DNA of 34,969 nucleotides, taken from contig CAXBLG010000029.1 in the NCBI GenBank assembly GCA_963976395.1, positions 1 through 34,969 of the forward strand, in the 5' to 3' direction. This DNA comes from UBA11612 sp963976395. Its GTDB lineage: Bacteria; Pseudomonadota; Alphaproteobacteria; Rhodospirillales; Rhodospirillaceae. Numbering within the stretch: the stretch's first letter is position 1; each line of letters opens with the position of its first letter. The notes under the pieces were generated by a model. It had not been told where the DNA came from, did no database searches, and saw only the letters and a program-made list of their open reading frames with translations. The position numbers and the translations under genes were made by a program. Below are positions 1-6,768 of the stretch, one piece after another.

Positions 1-287
1 GCAAGCGCCTTCATCTGCTTGAGAATCTGTTCCATTGTCTCAAGGCCCTGTGTCGCGGCCCGAATGACATTAATGCCGTCGAGAATGCCGTCCTTGATGG
101 TCTGCAGATCCGAGGCCCGGCTTGTGAGATTGCGCGCTTTAAAAAAGGCTAGCGCATCATCAATCGCGCTGTTGACTTTTTGACCTGTCGCCAGACGCTC
201 TTGAGTGCGTCCAATCAGCTGCGTGGTGTTCTGCAGCGACAGCAGATTCGTCCGCGTCGCTGTTGAAAGCGTAATTTCCTGGGCCAT
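1..287 (-). CDS. Flagellin, partial (N-terminal part; 3' end outside window)
   Basis: Structural protein of the flagellar filament, exported by the flagellar type III system. The first ~95 codons are present, starting at the ATG complement at 285-287. The translation begins MAQEITLSTATRTNLLSLQ and contains RTQERLATGQKVNSAIDDAL, the conserved D0/D1 helix of bacterial flagellins. It matches the start of the next flagellin (561-1454) almost residue for residue. GAGAGG lies about 6 nt before the ATG and serves as ribosome binding site, which supports this start. It is the most downstream member seen of a tandem minus-strand flagellin array. The rest of the gene lies beyond position 1. Confidence 0.93.
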   Translation of the reverse strand, partial: MAQEITLSTATRTNLLSLQNTTQLIGRTQERLATGQKVNSAIDDALAFFKARNLTSRASDLQTIKDGILDGINVIRAATQGLETMEQILKQMKAL

Positions 288-500
288 ATCGGACCTCTCA
301 GGGTACCGGTCGGGGATGCGTCTTCCGAACCGGACCGTTGACGAACGCGCTCTATATCGGAGCGCGGGCGTTCACGTGCTTCTACGCATCCGCCTACTGG
401 AATAGAGAGGAAAGGCGAAGAAAAGGTTAACGAATCGCCCTGGGTGAGTTTACGTGCTGCACAATCAACCATGAGAAGGAAAGCGCGCGGCAAAAGAAAA

Positions 501-526
501 GGGCGACGGGTAAAGACCCGCCGCCC
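501..526 (-). terminator. Intrinsic terminator of flagellin gene 561-1454
   Basis: On the minus strand the sequence reads GGGCGGCGGG, a TCTTTA loop, CCCGTCGCCC, then TTTTCTTTT (492-500 on the plus strand). The 10-bp stem has one G-U wobble and is followed by a U tract, about 35 nt past the stop codon. This is a standard rho-independent terminator, so this flagellin gene is probably its own transcription unit. Confidence 0.85.
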
Positions 527-560
527 ACTCAAGTTTTTGGAGCTTAGATTTAGATCAGAT

Positions 561-1454
561 TTAGAACAGACGTAGGATCGACTGTTCAGATTGCTGAGCA
601 ATACCCAGCGAAATCGTGCCGAGCTGCTGACGTGTTTGCAGGGACAGCAGATTGGCTGACTCTTCGTTCAAATCTGCGTTCACCAGCTGAGCAGCGCCGC
701 CTTTGAGGGTATTGATGATGTTGGTCGTGAACTCGGCGCGAATGGACAACATCGCCGAATTGGTACCAAAGTTTTGCGCGGCCTGACGAACCGTCACAAG
801 CGCCGAGTCGATCGCACGGATGGCGGCGTTGATGCCCGATACGGCTGCAGTTCCGGTCTGGCCCCATACAGTCGTCACGCCGGCCGTGCCGGTGGCCTGA
901 GCAGACTGAGCCATGATGGTGTTGAAGTCGGCCGCGTTAAGACCGCTGACAACCAGTTGGTTGACCTGCGTGGGATCAATGCGCTCGTTGAACTTCACGG
1001 TCAGTTGGTCGCCGCCCGACTGGAACGGCGTAACGTTGTTCTTCAGCAAGTTGACGCCGTTATAGCTGGAGTCTTCCGCGAGATTATCTACCTGGCTGCG
1101 CAGTTCGTTGAACTGACTGGCAAGTTTCGAGCGGGTGGAGCTTTCCGGTGCGGAGATGGCCGACTGGGCCAGCGCCTTCATTTGTTTGAGCACCGACTCC
1201 ATGGACTCCAGGCCCTGAACGGCGGCCTTAATAATGTTGATGCCCTCGTTGATACCGTCTTTAACCGACGACAAGTCGGAAGCGCGCGCCGAAAGATTAC
1301 GGGCTTTAAAGAACGCCAGCGCATCATCAATCGCGCTATTGACCTTTTGACCCGTCGCCAAGCGCTCTTGCGTCCGACCGATAAGCGAGGTGGTGTTTTG
1401 AAGCGACAGCAAGTTATTGCGCGTCGCCGTCGACAAAGTAATTTCTTGAGCCAT
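561..1454 (-). CDS. Flagellin (297 aa)
   Basis: Filament subunit of the short flagellin type (about 300 aa, little or no D2/D3 outer domain). The N-terminal D0/D1 helices span about residues 1-140, with ERLATGQKVNSAIDDALAFF near 30-49 and QFNELRSQVDNLA near 114-126. A small central variable part lies at 140-215. The C-terminal D1/D0 helix ends SLGIAQQSEQSILRLF, typical of alphaproteobacterial flagellins. I see no cysteines, usual for flagellar axial proteins. It has its own terminator (501-526) and a long leader with an inverted repeat (1501-1526). Probably paired with the neighbouring copies in a multi-flagellin filament. Nearby sugar transferases suggest Ser/Thr glycosylation of the central domain, but that is inference. 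Confidence 0.97.
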   Translation of the reverse strand: MAQEITLSTATRNNLLSLQNTTSLIGRTQERLATGQKVNSAIDDALAFFKARNLSARASDLSSVKDGINEGINIIKAAVQGLESMESVLKQMKALAQSAISAPESSTRSKLASQFNELRSQVDNLAEDSSYNGVNLLKNNVTPFQSGGDQLTVKFNERIDPTQVNQLVVSGLNAADFNTIMAQSAQATGTAGVTTVWGQTGTAAVSGINAAIRAIDSALVTVRQAAQNFGTNSAMLSIRAEFTTNIINTLKGGAAQLVNADLNEESANLLSLQTRQQLGTISLGIAQQSEQSILRLF

Positions 1455-1500
1455 GTATAAACCCTTTTCTAGGAACAGGGACTACGCAAACATACGTGCC

Positions 1501-1526
1501 GCGTGTGAACACCTGCGTTCACACGC
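1501..1526. promoter_or_regulatory. Perfect inverted repeat in flagellin leader/promoter region
   Basis: GCGTGTGAAC, a 6-nt spacer ACCTGC, then GTTCACACGC: 10-bp perfect arms, centred about 60 bp upstream of the flagellin ATG at 1454. There is no U tract after it in either direction, so a protein-binding site or mRNA leader structure fits better than a terminator. The core GTGAACGC (minus-strand reading) also occurs about 85 bp upstream of the partial flagellin (368-375). Next to the repeat, at about 1493-1498, is GGCACG (minus strand), also found upstream of flagellin 2763-3653. It resembles a sigma-54 -24 box, but the -12 GC is one base too far (N11). Confidence 0.45.
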
Positions 1527-1612
1527 TCGTTTCTAGAAGCGAAAGGAAAATAAAAAGTTAACGGAATTAATTTTTGAACCGGCAACAAAGAAGAGTTGGC
1601 CGGGCACAAAAA

Positions 1613-1653
1613 CGGCCCCGGTTCGTTAAGAGAGTCTTAAAAATCCGGGACCG
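1613..1653 (-). terminator. Intrinsic terminator of flagellin gene 1685-2575
   Basis: A two-part hairpin: outer arms CGGCCCCGG and CCGGGACCG (one wobble on the minus strand) and inner perfect arms TTAAGA and TCTTAA around GAG. On the minus strand it is followed by TTTTTGTG. It starts about 30 nt after the stop codon. Confidence 0.8.
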
Positions 1654-1684
1654 CTTAAATTTCAGCGCGATTTTAAAGCAAGTT

Positions 1685-2575
1685 TTAGAACAGACGCAGG
1701 ATCGACTGTTCGGATTGCTGCGCGATAGAAAGCGAAATCGTACCGAGCTGCTGACGTGTCTGCAGGGACAGCAAGTTGGCAGATTCTTCGTTCAAATCCG
1801 CGTTCACCAATTGAGAGGCACCGCCCCGCAAAGTGTTGATCAGGTTTGTCGTGAAGTCTGCCCGGATCGACAACATCGCCGAGTTGGTACCAAAATTCTG
1901 CGCAACCTGACGCACAGTCACCAAGGCCGAGTCGATGGCACGGATGGCGGCATTAATGCCGGTCACAGCGGCCGTGCCTGTCTGACCCCATACAGTGGTT
2001 ACACCGGCCGTGCCTGTTGCCTGTGCCGACGTCGCAATAATTTTATTGTAGTCACTGACAGTTAGGCCGCTCACCACCAGCTGATTCACAGCGTTGGCTT
2101 CGGTGCGTTCGTTGAACTTCACAGTCAATTGATCTGCACCGGACGCGAAGGACGCCGTGGTATTCTTAAGCAGATTGACGCCATTAAAACGCGCGTCTTC
2201 CGTCAGATTATCCACCTGGCTGCGCAGTTCGTTGAACTGGCTGGCAAGCTTGGCGCGAGTCGAACTTTCGGGCGCGGAAACGGCCGATTGAGCCAGCGCC
2301 TTCATCTGCTTGAGCACGGCCTCCATCGCCTCAAGGCCTTGAATCGCAGCCTTGATGGTACTGATGCCATTGGAAATATTGTCTTTGATAGCCCCCAGAT
2401 CACCAGCCCGCGCATTCAAATTACGAGCTTTAAAAAAGGCCAGCGCGTCATCAATAGCGCTATTAACTTTCAGGCCCGTCGCAAGACGCTCCTGGGTACG
2501 ACCAATTAATTGTGTGGTGCTCTGCAGCGACAGCAGATTGTTCCGCGTCGCAGAGGTCAGTGTAATGTCACCCAT
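1685..2575 (-). CDS. Flagellin (296 aa)
   Basis: Third flagellin of the array. It begins MGDITLTSATRNNLLSLQ and ends SIAQQSEQSILRLF. Across the whole length it is very close to the 2763-3653 copy and more diverged from 561-1454, mainly in the central region (about residues 140-175: ASFASGADQLTVKFNERTEA...). ERLATGLKVNSAIDDALAFF marks the D0/D1 helix and QFNELRSQVDNL the D1 turn. No cysteine is visible. Own terminator at 1613-1653. The leader (2576-2760) is AT-rich; I see no confident sigma-54 or sigma-28 promoter there. Recent duplication with the next copy is the simplest reading. Confidence 0.97.
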   Translation of the reverse strand: MGDITLTSATRNNLLSLQSTTQLIGRTQERLATGLKVNSAIDDALAFFKARNLNARAGDLGAIKDNISNGISTIKAAIQGLEAMEAVLKQMKALAQSAVSAPESSTRAKLASQFNELRSQVDNLTEDARFNGVNLLKNTTASFASGADQLTVKFNERTEANAVNQLVVSGLTVSDYNKIIATSAQATGTAGVTTVWGQTGTAAVTGINAAIRAIDSALVTVRQVAQNFGTNSAMLSIRADFTTNLINTLRGGASQLVNADLNEESANLLSLQTRQQLGTISLSIAQQSEQSILRLF

Positions 2576-2703
2576 GGGATTTCTCCGATGCCCCTAAATA
2601 CTGCGCTAAATAACGCCTAGGCCGCACATTACCGGTGAAAGTGTAAATAAAACTAAAATGCGGCTAGTAGCTGCGTCTTTACGAGTCTACGCCCCAAAAA
2701 ACA

Positions 2704-2730
2704 ATGCGGCGGGCTTTGGGCCCGCCGCAT
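2704..2730 (-). terminator. Intrinsic terminator of flagellin gene 2763-3653
   Basis: Perfect 11-bp arms ATGCGGCGGGC and GCCCGCCGCAT with a 5-nt loop. On the minus strand it is followed by TGTTTTTTGG (2693-2703). It lies about 33 nt past the stop codon. Confidence 0.88.
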
Positions 2731-2762
2731 GCTCAATGATAAATTGCCAAAAATCCAGACAA

Positions 2763-3653
2763 CTAGAACAGACGCAGGATGGACTGCTCAGACTGCTGCG
2801 CGATCGAGAGCGAGATCGTACCAAGCTGCTGACGTGTCTGAAGTGACAGCAGGTTGGCGGATTCTTCGTTCAAGTCCGCGTTCACCAGTTGAGACGCACC
2901 ACCCTTCAAGGTGTTGATCAGGTTTGTCGTGAAGTCCGCACGGATCGACAACATGGCCGAGTTTGTACCGAAGTTCTGAGCGACCTGACGCACGGTCACC
3001 AACGCCGAGTCGATGGCGCGGATAGCCGCGTTGATGCCGGTCACCGCAGCGGTGCCTGTTTGTCCCCAGACGGTCGTTACGCCGGCTGTACCCGTTGCTT
3101 GCGCCGAAGAGGCAATAATTTTGCCGAAATCGCTCACGGTCAAGCCGCTGACCACTAGCTGGTTTACTGCCGAAGTTTCTGTGCGCTCGTTGAACTTCAC
3201 GGTCAGCTGATCGGCACCTGCCGCGAAACCCGTAGAAGTGTTCTTGAGCAAGTTGACGCCGTTAAAGCTGGAGTCTTCTGCCAAGTTGTCCACCTGACTG
3301 CGCAGTTCGTTGAACTGGCTGGCAAGCTTTGCGCGAGTCGCGCTTTCCGGAGCAGAAATGGCCGACTGGGCCAACGCCTTCATCTGCTTCAGAACACCTT
3401 CAATCGCCTCGAGACCTTGGATGGCCGCCTTAATAACGCTGATACCGCCGGAAATAGTATCCTTAACGGTGGCCAGGTCACCAGCACGGGCATTGAGGTT
3501 ACGAGCTTTAAAGAAGGCCAGCGCGTCATCGATAGCGCTGTTGACTTTCAGGCCCGTCGCAAGACGTTCCTGTGTACGACCGATTAAGTTTGTCGTGCTT
3601 TGCAGCGACAGCAAGTTATTGCGGGTCGCCGACGTAAGAGTGATATCACCCAT
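2763..3653 (-). CDS. Flagellin (296 aa)
   Basis: Fourth flagellin of the array and the most upstream one seen. It begins MGDITLTSATRNNLLSLQ and ends SIAQQSEQSILRLF. It differs from the 1685-2575 copy mainly at residues ~60-90 and in the central loop. The ATG at 3653 is preceded by AAAAGGAGC, a good ribosome binding site. The leader shares TCCTAGAAAAGG with the 561-1454 gene, and a GGCACG box about 60-65 bp upstream of the ATG that has GG-N10-GC spacing but poor -12 bases. A transposon has inserted about 150 bp upstream of the start, probably beyond the promoter. Confidence 0.97.
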   Translation of the reverse strand: MGDITLTSATRNNLLSLQSTTNLIGRTQERLATGLKVNSAIDDALAFFKARNLNARAGDLATVKDTISGGISVIKAAIQGLEAIEGVLKQMKALAQSAISAPESATRAKLASQFNELRSQVDNLAEDSSFNGVNLLKNTSTGFAAGADQLTVKFNERTETSAVNQLVVSGLTVSDFGKIIASSAQATGTAGVTTVWGQTGTAAVTGINAAIRAIDSALVTVRQVAQNFGTNSAMLSIRADFTTNLINTLKGGASQLVNADLNEESANLLSLQTRQQLGTISLSIAQQSEQSILRLF

Positions 3654-3797
3654 AGTTGGAAGCTCCTTTTCTAGGACCTAAATGTTTCGACAATTCTGTC
3701 GGCTCAACCCGTGCCGCGTACGCAGACTCCTCCATTCAGAGGATGAATTGAGCAATTCGACTTATAAGTGGTCCGGGATTTTCTGTCAAATGTTCTC

Positions 3798-3805
3798 AAA
3801 CCTCG
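3798..3805. repeat. Target-site duplication, left copy (AAACCTCG)
   Basis: AAACCTCG directly abuts the left inverted repeat of the transposon and is repeated exactly after the right inverted repeat at 6592-6599. An 8-bp duplication is normal for IS1-family insertion and fixes the element boundaries. Confidence 0.92.
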
Positions 3806-3826
3806 GGTAGTGTCTCAGTTTGAAAA
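3806..3826 (+). repeat. Left terminal inverted repeat (21 bp)
   Basis: Starts GGTAGTGTCTCAG and ends TTTGAAAA. It is the exact reverse complement of 6571-6591. This is the transposase recognition end of the element. Confidence 0.93.
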
Positions 3827-3881
3827 CCAAGATCGTCTGGATAGCCTTAACTATTTCAATGAGTTGTGCCAAAGTCTAAAT

Positions 3882-4118
3882 ATGGTGAAAAAGCACCCAA
3901 AACGGCCCAGAGATACCAATCAGCTAGCCAAGGCCATCGTGGACCTAGCGATTGGAGAATCTACCGATTCAGACCCGGATGAAGGCAAGAACCCCCATGC
4001 CGTGGCATTAGGCCGCAAGGGCGGTCAGAAGGGTGGCGCGGCTCGTGCTAAAAAACTCACTTCTGAACAACGAGCGGAGATAGCCCGTAAAGCTGCTAAG
4101 GCTCGCTGGGCTAAATAA
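3882..4118 (+). CDS. Small basic KGG-repeat protein (78 aa), transposon passenger
   Basis: A small cationic protein of a widespread uncharacterised family, often given vague histone-like labels. It opens MVKKHPKRPRDTNQLAKAIV, then a short acidic linker, then a Gly-rich patch GRKGGQKGGAARAKKL (about residues 44-59), and ends in a KAAKARWAK tail. The frame is open back to 3768, but that extension would run through the transposon end and has no family resemblance, so I start at the ATG at 3882. No clear ribosome binding site is visible. Nucleic-acid binding is plausible from charge. A role in transposition, target choice or host adaptation is unknown. It is the first gene inside the left end of the element. 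Confidence 0.75.
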   Translation: MVKKHPKRPRDTNQLAKAIVDLAIGESTDSDPDEGKNPHAVALGRKGGQKGGAARAKKLTSEQRAEIARKAAKARWAK

Positions 4119-4211
4119 CCCAAAATCACTCATTAACCATTCCCTCACTCTTGTGTTCTCCCCTGAGAGGCACTACAATCTCTTCCATCGGGCGTTGGCC
4201 CAACCCACTAC

Positions 4212-4658
4212 ATGGTGGACGAGATGAATCACGACACACAACTATTTGATCGGCCATTACTCACTGAGAATGACTTACGTAACTGGCGTAAGGAGCGTTC
4301 GGAGTTGACGGCTGATGTGGACAAAAAAAATAAAAGAATTGAAGAACTTAGCAAGCTAATCGGGGCAGCGTCCCTCTTTGTTAGGCGTGATATTCCTGAC
4401 GAAAGTGAAGAAGAAATCGAGCCGGAATCTCTACGTTCTTCTGCTGATGAGATGCCCCTACCCGAGTTGATTCTCTTGGTTTTGAAAGAGGCTGAAGACT
4501 GGAAAACCCTTAAGCAAACCCGAGTCGGGGTAAAGGGGAAAAGTCGGGTATGGCGTGATAAAATCAGGTCAAACCCAAACTATTTTTATACTGTTCTCAA
4601 ACGGTTAGTAGATAGAGAACAGGTGGTCCGGGAAGGCGATAAATTTCGGATCAAATAG
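4212..4658 (+). CDS. Coiled-coil / winged-helix-like protein (148 aa), transposon passenger
   Basis: I do not recognise a named family. Residues ~20-52 (RNWRKERSELTADVDKKNKR...) are heptad-like and charged, suggesting a coiled coil. An acidic linker follows (ESEEEIEPES, about 64-73). The C-terminal ~70 residues contain a hydrophobic helix (LPELILLVLKEAEDW) and finish NYFYTVLKRLVDREQVVREG and KFRIK, which resembles the recognition helix and wing of winged-helix proteins. A DNA-binding dimer is therefore a reasonable guess. Starts at 4212 and 4224 are both possible; neither has a clear ribosome binding site. Base composition is AT-rich relative to the chromosome. A hairpin directly follows the stop (4661-4700). 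Confidence 0.7.
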   Translation: MVDEMNHDTQLFDRPLLTENDLRNWRKERSELTADVDKKNKRIEELSKLIGAASLFVRRDIPDESEEEIEPESLRSSADEMPLPELILLVLKEAEDWKTLKQTRVGVKGKSRVWRDKIRSNPNYFYTVLKRLVDREQVVREGDKFRIK

Positions 4659-4660
4659 AA

Positions 4661-4700
4661 AACGCCGGACGTCAATATTTGCGACTGACCGTCCGGCGTT
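4661..4700. terminator. Hairpin between passenger gene and transposase
   Basis: Perfect 11-bp arms AACGCCGGACG and CGTCCGGCGTT with an 18-nt loop, starting two bases after the stop of 4212-4658. On the minus strand a TTTTCTATTT tract follows; on the plus strand there is no T run. It may insulate the transposase from transcription coming in from either side. The remaining stretch to 4905 shows no convincing gene. Confidence 0.45.
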
Positions 4701-4905
4701 GATTCTGTAACCCAAGAGGGCCATAGGCCCAAGGTAGGTGGTACATGATAATATAGTTTCTATGGGATAGGGGTAATCCGGCTGGCACCGGGTTACCCTG
4801 ATTCCCAATTTCAGAATCATATAACCCGCTGGAATCGAAGTCAAATCGTATTTTTTAGACGATTCTGACACCGCCCGTATTATGCCTTATAACTGAACTT
4901 TATGC

Positions 4906-4934
4906 TTGACCGAACATGCATGAGTGCATACACT
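4906..4934 (+). promoter_or_regulatory. Transposase promoter (sigma-70-like), probably leaderless
   Basis: TTGACC (4906-4911), a 17-bp spacer, TACACT (4929-4934). Six bases further is the ATG at 4941, so the expected transcription start coincides with the start codon. No Shine-Dalgarno sequence precedes that ATG. Promoter geometry and start together suggest a leaderless transposase mRNA with weak or host-dependent translation. Confidence 0.5.
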
Positions 4935-4940
4935 ACATAC

Positions 4941-5765
4941 ATGAACAGATTGGACACAAAGAAACGCGCACAAATCCTTGGGATGCTGGTCGAGGGCATG
5001 AGCCTTCGCGCCACGTCCCGGCTGGCGGACGTGTCCATAAACACCGTGACTAAGCTGCTAGTGGACCTTGGGAAGGCCTGTTCTGACTATCAGGACCGGA
5101 ACCTTCGCAATCTACCTTGCAAGCGTGTGCAGGTGGATGAAATTTGGGCCTTCTGCTACGCCAAGCGCACTAACGTTGCGAAGGCTAAAGCCGCGCCAGA
5201 GGGGGCTGGGGATGTATGGACATGGACGTCGCTATGCGCGGACACAAAGCTAGTCCCGTCTTGGCGCGTTGGTACGCGCGACACCGTAGAAGGCAAGATT
5301 TTCATTCAGGATTTGGCTGATCGGTTGTCCAGTCGTATTCAGCTAACCAGCGACGGCCTTAAGGCATATATCCACGCCGTTGAAGATGCTTTCGGCACAG
5401 ACGTTGACTATGCGCAGCTTCATAAAATTTACGGCCCGGCTGCTGCTACACCAGGACGATATAGCCCGTCTGTGTGCCTCGGGACTAAGTCGGCCCGTGT
5501 CGTGGGCAAGCCAGACCCCAAGCACGTCAATACGTCATTCGTAGAGCGCCAAAACCTGACCATGCGCATGTCGATGCGTCGGTTTACCCGCCTCACTAAC
5601 GCGTTTTCAAAGAAGATTGAAAATCACGCCCATGCCGTAGCTATTCACTTCATGTGGTATAACTTTGGTCGCATTCATAAAAGCCTTAGGGTAACGCCCG
5701 CGATGGAAGCGGGGGTCAGCGAACATGTTTGGACACTTGAAGAGGTTGTGGGGCTAATAGAATAG
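4941..5765 (+). CDS. IS1-family DDE transposase, ISMhu11-like (274 aa)
   Basis: Catalyses cut or copy of the element at its inverted repeats. The N-terminus (MNRLDTKKRAQILGMLVEGM, then TSRLADVSINTVTKLL) is a helix-turn-helix that should bind the ends. The DDE catalytic triad is visible: D66 in VDEIWAF, D138 in LTSDGLKAY, and E202 in SFVERQNLTMRM. The C-terminal HFMWYNFGRIHKSLRVTPAM is typical of this transposase group. It is a single reading frame, unlike classical IS1, which needs a frameshift. The frame is open back to 4902, but family resemblance begins at MNRLDTKKR, and the promoter at 4906-4934 would exclude the longer form. Apparently intact. Confidence 0.93.
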   Translation: MNRLDTKKRAQILGMLVEGMSLRATSRLADVSINTVTKLLVDLGKACSDYQDRNLRNLPCKRVQVDEIWAFCYAKRTNVAKAKAAPEGAGDVWTWTSLCADTKLVPSWRVGTRDTVEGKIFIQDLADRLSSRIQLTSDGLKAYIHAVEDAFGTDVDYAQLHKIYGPAAATPGRYSPSVCLGTKSARVVGKPDPKHVNTSFVERQNLTMRMSMRRFTRLTNAFSKKIENHAHAVAIHFMWYNFGRIHKSLRVTPAMEAGVSEHVWTLEEVVGLIE

Positions 5766-5776
5766 CGGTGGGGTCA

Positions 5777-6541
5777 ATGCGTACACATATAGTAGCGTGT
5801 ATGTATATTTTTGCGGTTTTAATACTTGAAGTCCTGTTGTTATCGCTATGGGACTCATCTCATGAAACGCGAGAGGAACCAGCAAAAAGCGAGAGCACAT
5901 ACGCTAGCTATCGCCCAGAATTTCAAGAAGAATCCTTCTGGGAGAGGTTCTCGCGCGATCCAATAGTTTCTCTGACTTTTATGCTGGTGGTTTTCAATGC
6001 TGGCTTGTTGTTCGCAAGCATAAGAACAGCGAATGCCGCAAATGTTACCGCTAAGGCTGCGGTTGACTCGCACAAACCGTGGCTTTTCCCGGAGTTGAGA
6101 AAAAAAGAGGTTGTCCCGAACTCTAATGCTAACGGCCCCCAGTTCAGAACCCAACTGACTTATGTGCTCGTTAACTTTGGAGGTTCTTCCGCCTTTATTG
6201 AGGAATTTAGAGACACAACTGTTGTTTGCCGAGATGATGAATTCCCCACTGGGAATGAATTTGGCGAAGAACCTTCCGAAGCCATATCCAACCGCCTCGT
6301 AAAATCTGGAGAGGACAGCGTGGAAATAACCACCTGGAGCCGATTGATTCCAGAAAGCCAGTGGCTTGATTACCAGGAGGGGAGAAGCGGAGGTGTGTTT
6401 GTTCTCATCGAAGTAAAATACGTTGACGTGTTCGACGGGATTACTACAGAGCGCTTCTGCATGCGAGTTCCACCAGAAATTGGGATTTTCCAGCGTATCG
6501 GTAAAGGCAGGCCCAACCTTCATCACCGAAAGCGCGAATAA
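5777..6541 (+). CDS. Two-TM membrane protein (254 aa), transposon passenger
   Basis: Unrecognised protein. Two hydrophobic segments are visible, at about residues 4-24 (HIVACMYIFAVLILEVLLL) and 62-82 (PIVSLTFMLVVFNAGLLFAS), separated by a short charged loop. A ~170-residue soluble domain follows, with alternating beta-like strands (TQLTYVLVNFGGSSAFIEEF, GGVFVLIEVKYVDVFDG) and ending in a basic tail. A GTG at 5768 is in frame, but the ATG at 5777 has GGTGGGG just upstream and is preferred. It starts 11 nt after the transposase stop, so the two are probably co-transcribed. It ends 29 nt before the right inverted repeat. Similar two-helix membrane proteins occur as mobile-element cargo, but the function is unknown. 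Confidence 0.75.
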   Translation: MRTHIVACMYIFAVLILEVLLLSLWDSSHETREEPAKSESTYASYRPEFQEESFWERFSRDPIVSLTFMLVVFNAGLLFASIRTANAANVTAKAAVDSHKPWLFPELRKKEVVPNSNANGPQFRTQLTYVLVNFGGSSAFIEEFRDTTVVCRDDEFPTGNEFGEEPSEAISNRLVKSGEDSVEITTWSRLIPESQWLDYQEGRSGGVFVLIEVKYVDVFDGITTERFCMRVPPEIGIFQRIGKGRPNLHHRKRE

Positions 6542-6570
6542 AAACCCCACAGAAACAAATTTTTTAAGGT

Positions 6571-6591
6571 TTTTCAAACTGAGACACTACC
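6571..6591 (-). repeat. Right terminal inverted repeat (21 bp)
   Basis: Exact reverse complement of the left end at 3806-3826, ending CTGAGACACTACC on the plus strand. Confidence 0.93.
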
Positions 6592-6599
6592 AAACCTCG
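6592..6599. repeat. Target-site duplication, right copy (AAACCTCG)
   Basis: Same 8 bases as 3798-3805, immediately outside the right inverted repeat. From here to 6768 is the original intergenic DNA: AT-rich to about 6630, then a palindrome GCGGACGTCCGC at 6655-6666 and the leader of the next gene. No gene is seen there. Confidence 0.92.
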
Positions 6600-6768
6600 A
6601 CATTTTATAATTTTAAATCATATAGTTATGGAGACTTCGCGGCCCGTGACACTTGCGGACGTCCGCCGCCATGCAGAGCCGATTTTGGCGCAGGATTGAA
6701 GGAGGGAGACGGGTACTGCGACCTGTTTCTAACGCAGGGAAATACGACCATTACGAGAAAGGGACTTT

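Larger units (their letters stand above)
3806..6591 (+). mobile_element. IS1-family (ISMhu11-like) transposon carrying three passenger genes
   Basis: The element is 2786 bp and bounded by perfect 21-bp inverted repeats: 3806-3826, starting GGTAGTGTCTCAG, and 6571-6591, ending CTGAGACACTACC. The repeats are flanked by an 8-bp duplication. The terminal GGT..TG fits the IS1 family. Inside are, in order, a KGG-repeat small protein, a coiled-coil/winged-helix-like protein, a DDE transposase, and a two-TM protein, all on the plus strand. IS1 itself is under 800 bp, so about two thirds of this element is passenger DNA. The passengers are visibly richer in A+T than the flanking chromosome. The intact repeats, duplication and reading frames suggest a recent insertion. 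It sits between the flagellin array and the glycosyltransferase island. Confidence 0.92.

Noticed and set aside
1480..1500. Sigma-54 promoter for flagellin 561-1454
   Set aside because: GGCACG and TTTGC are present but the GG to GC spacing is 11 instead of 10, so I keep it only as a shared box.
3768..3881. N-terminal extension of the KGG-repeat protein
   Set aside because: The open frame crosses the transposon's left end and target duplication, so it is an accident of insertion.
4605..4871. 88-aa minus-strand frame
   Set aside because: Overlaps the passenger gene and a hairpin; no ribosome binding site or recognisable domain.
5855..6577. 240-aa minus-strand frame opposite the passenger membrane protein
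   Set aside because: It starts MKNLKKFVSVGFLFALSVMK like a signal peptide, but begins inside the right inverted repeat. The plus-strand gene has a better ribosome binding site, two TM segments and transposase spacing.
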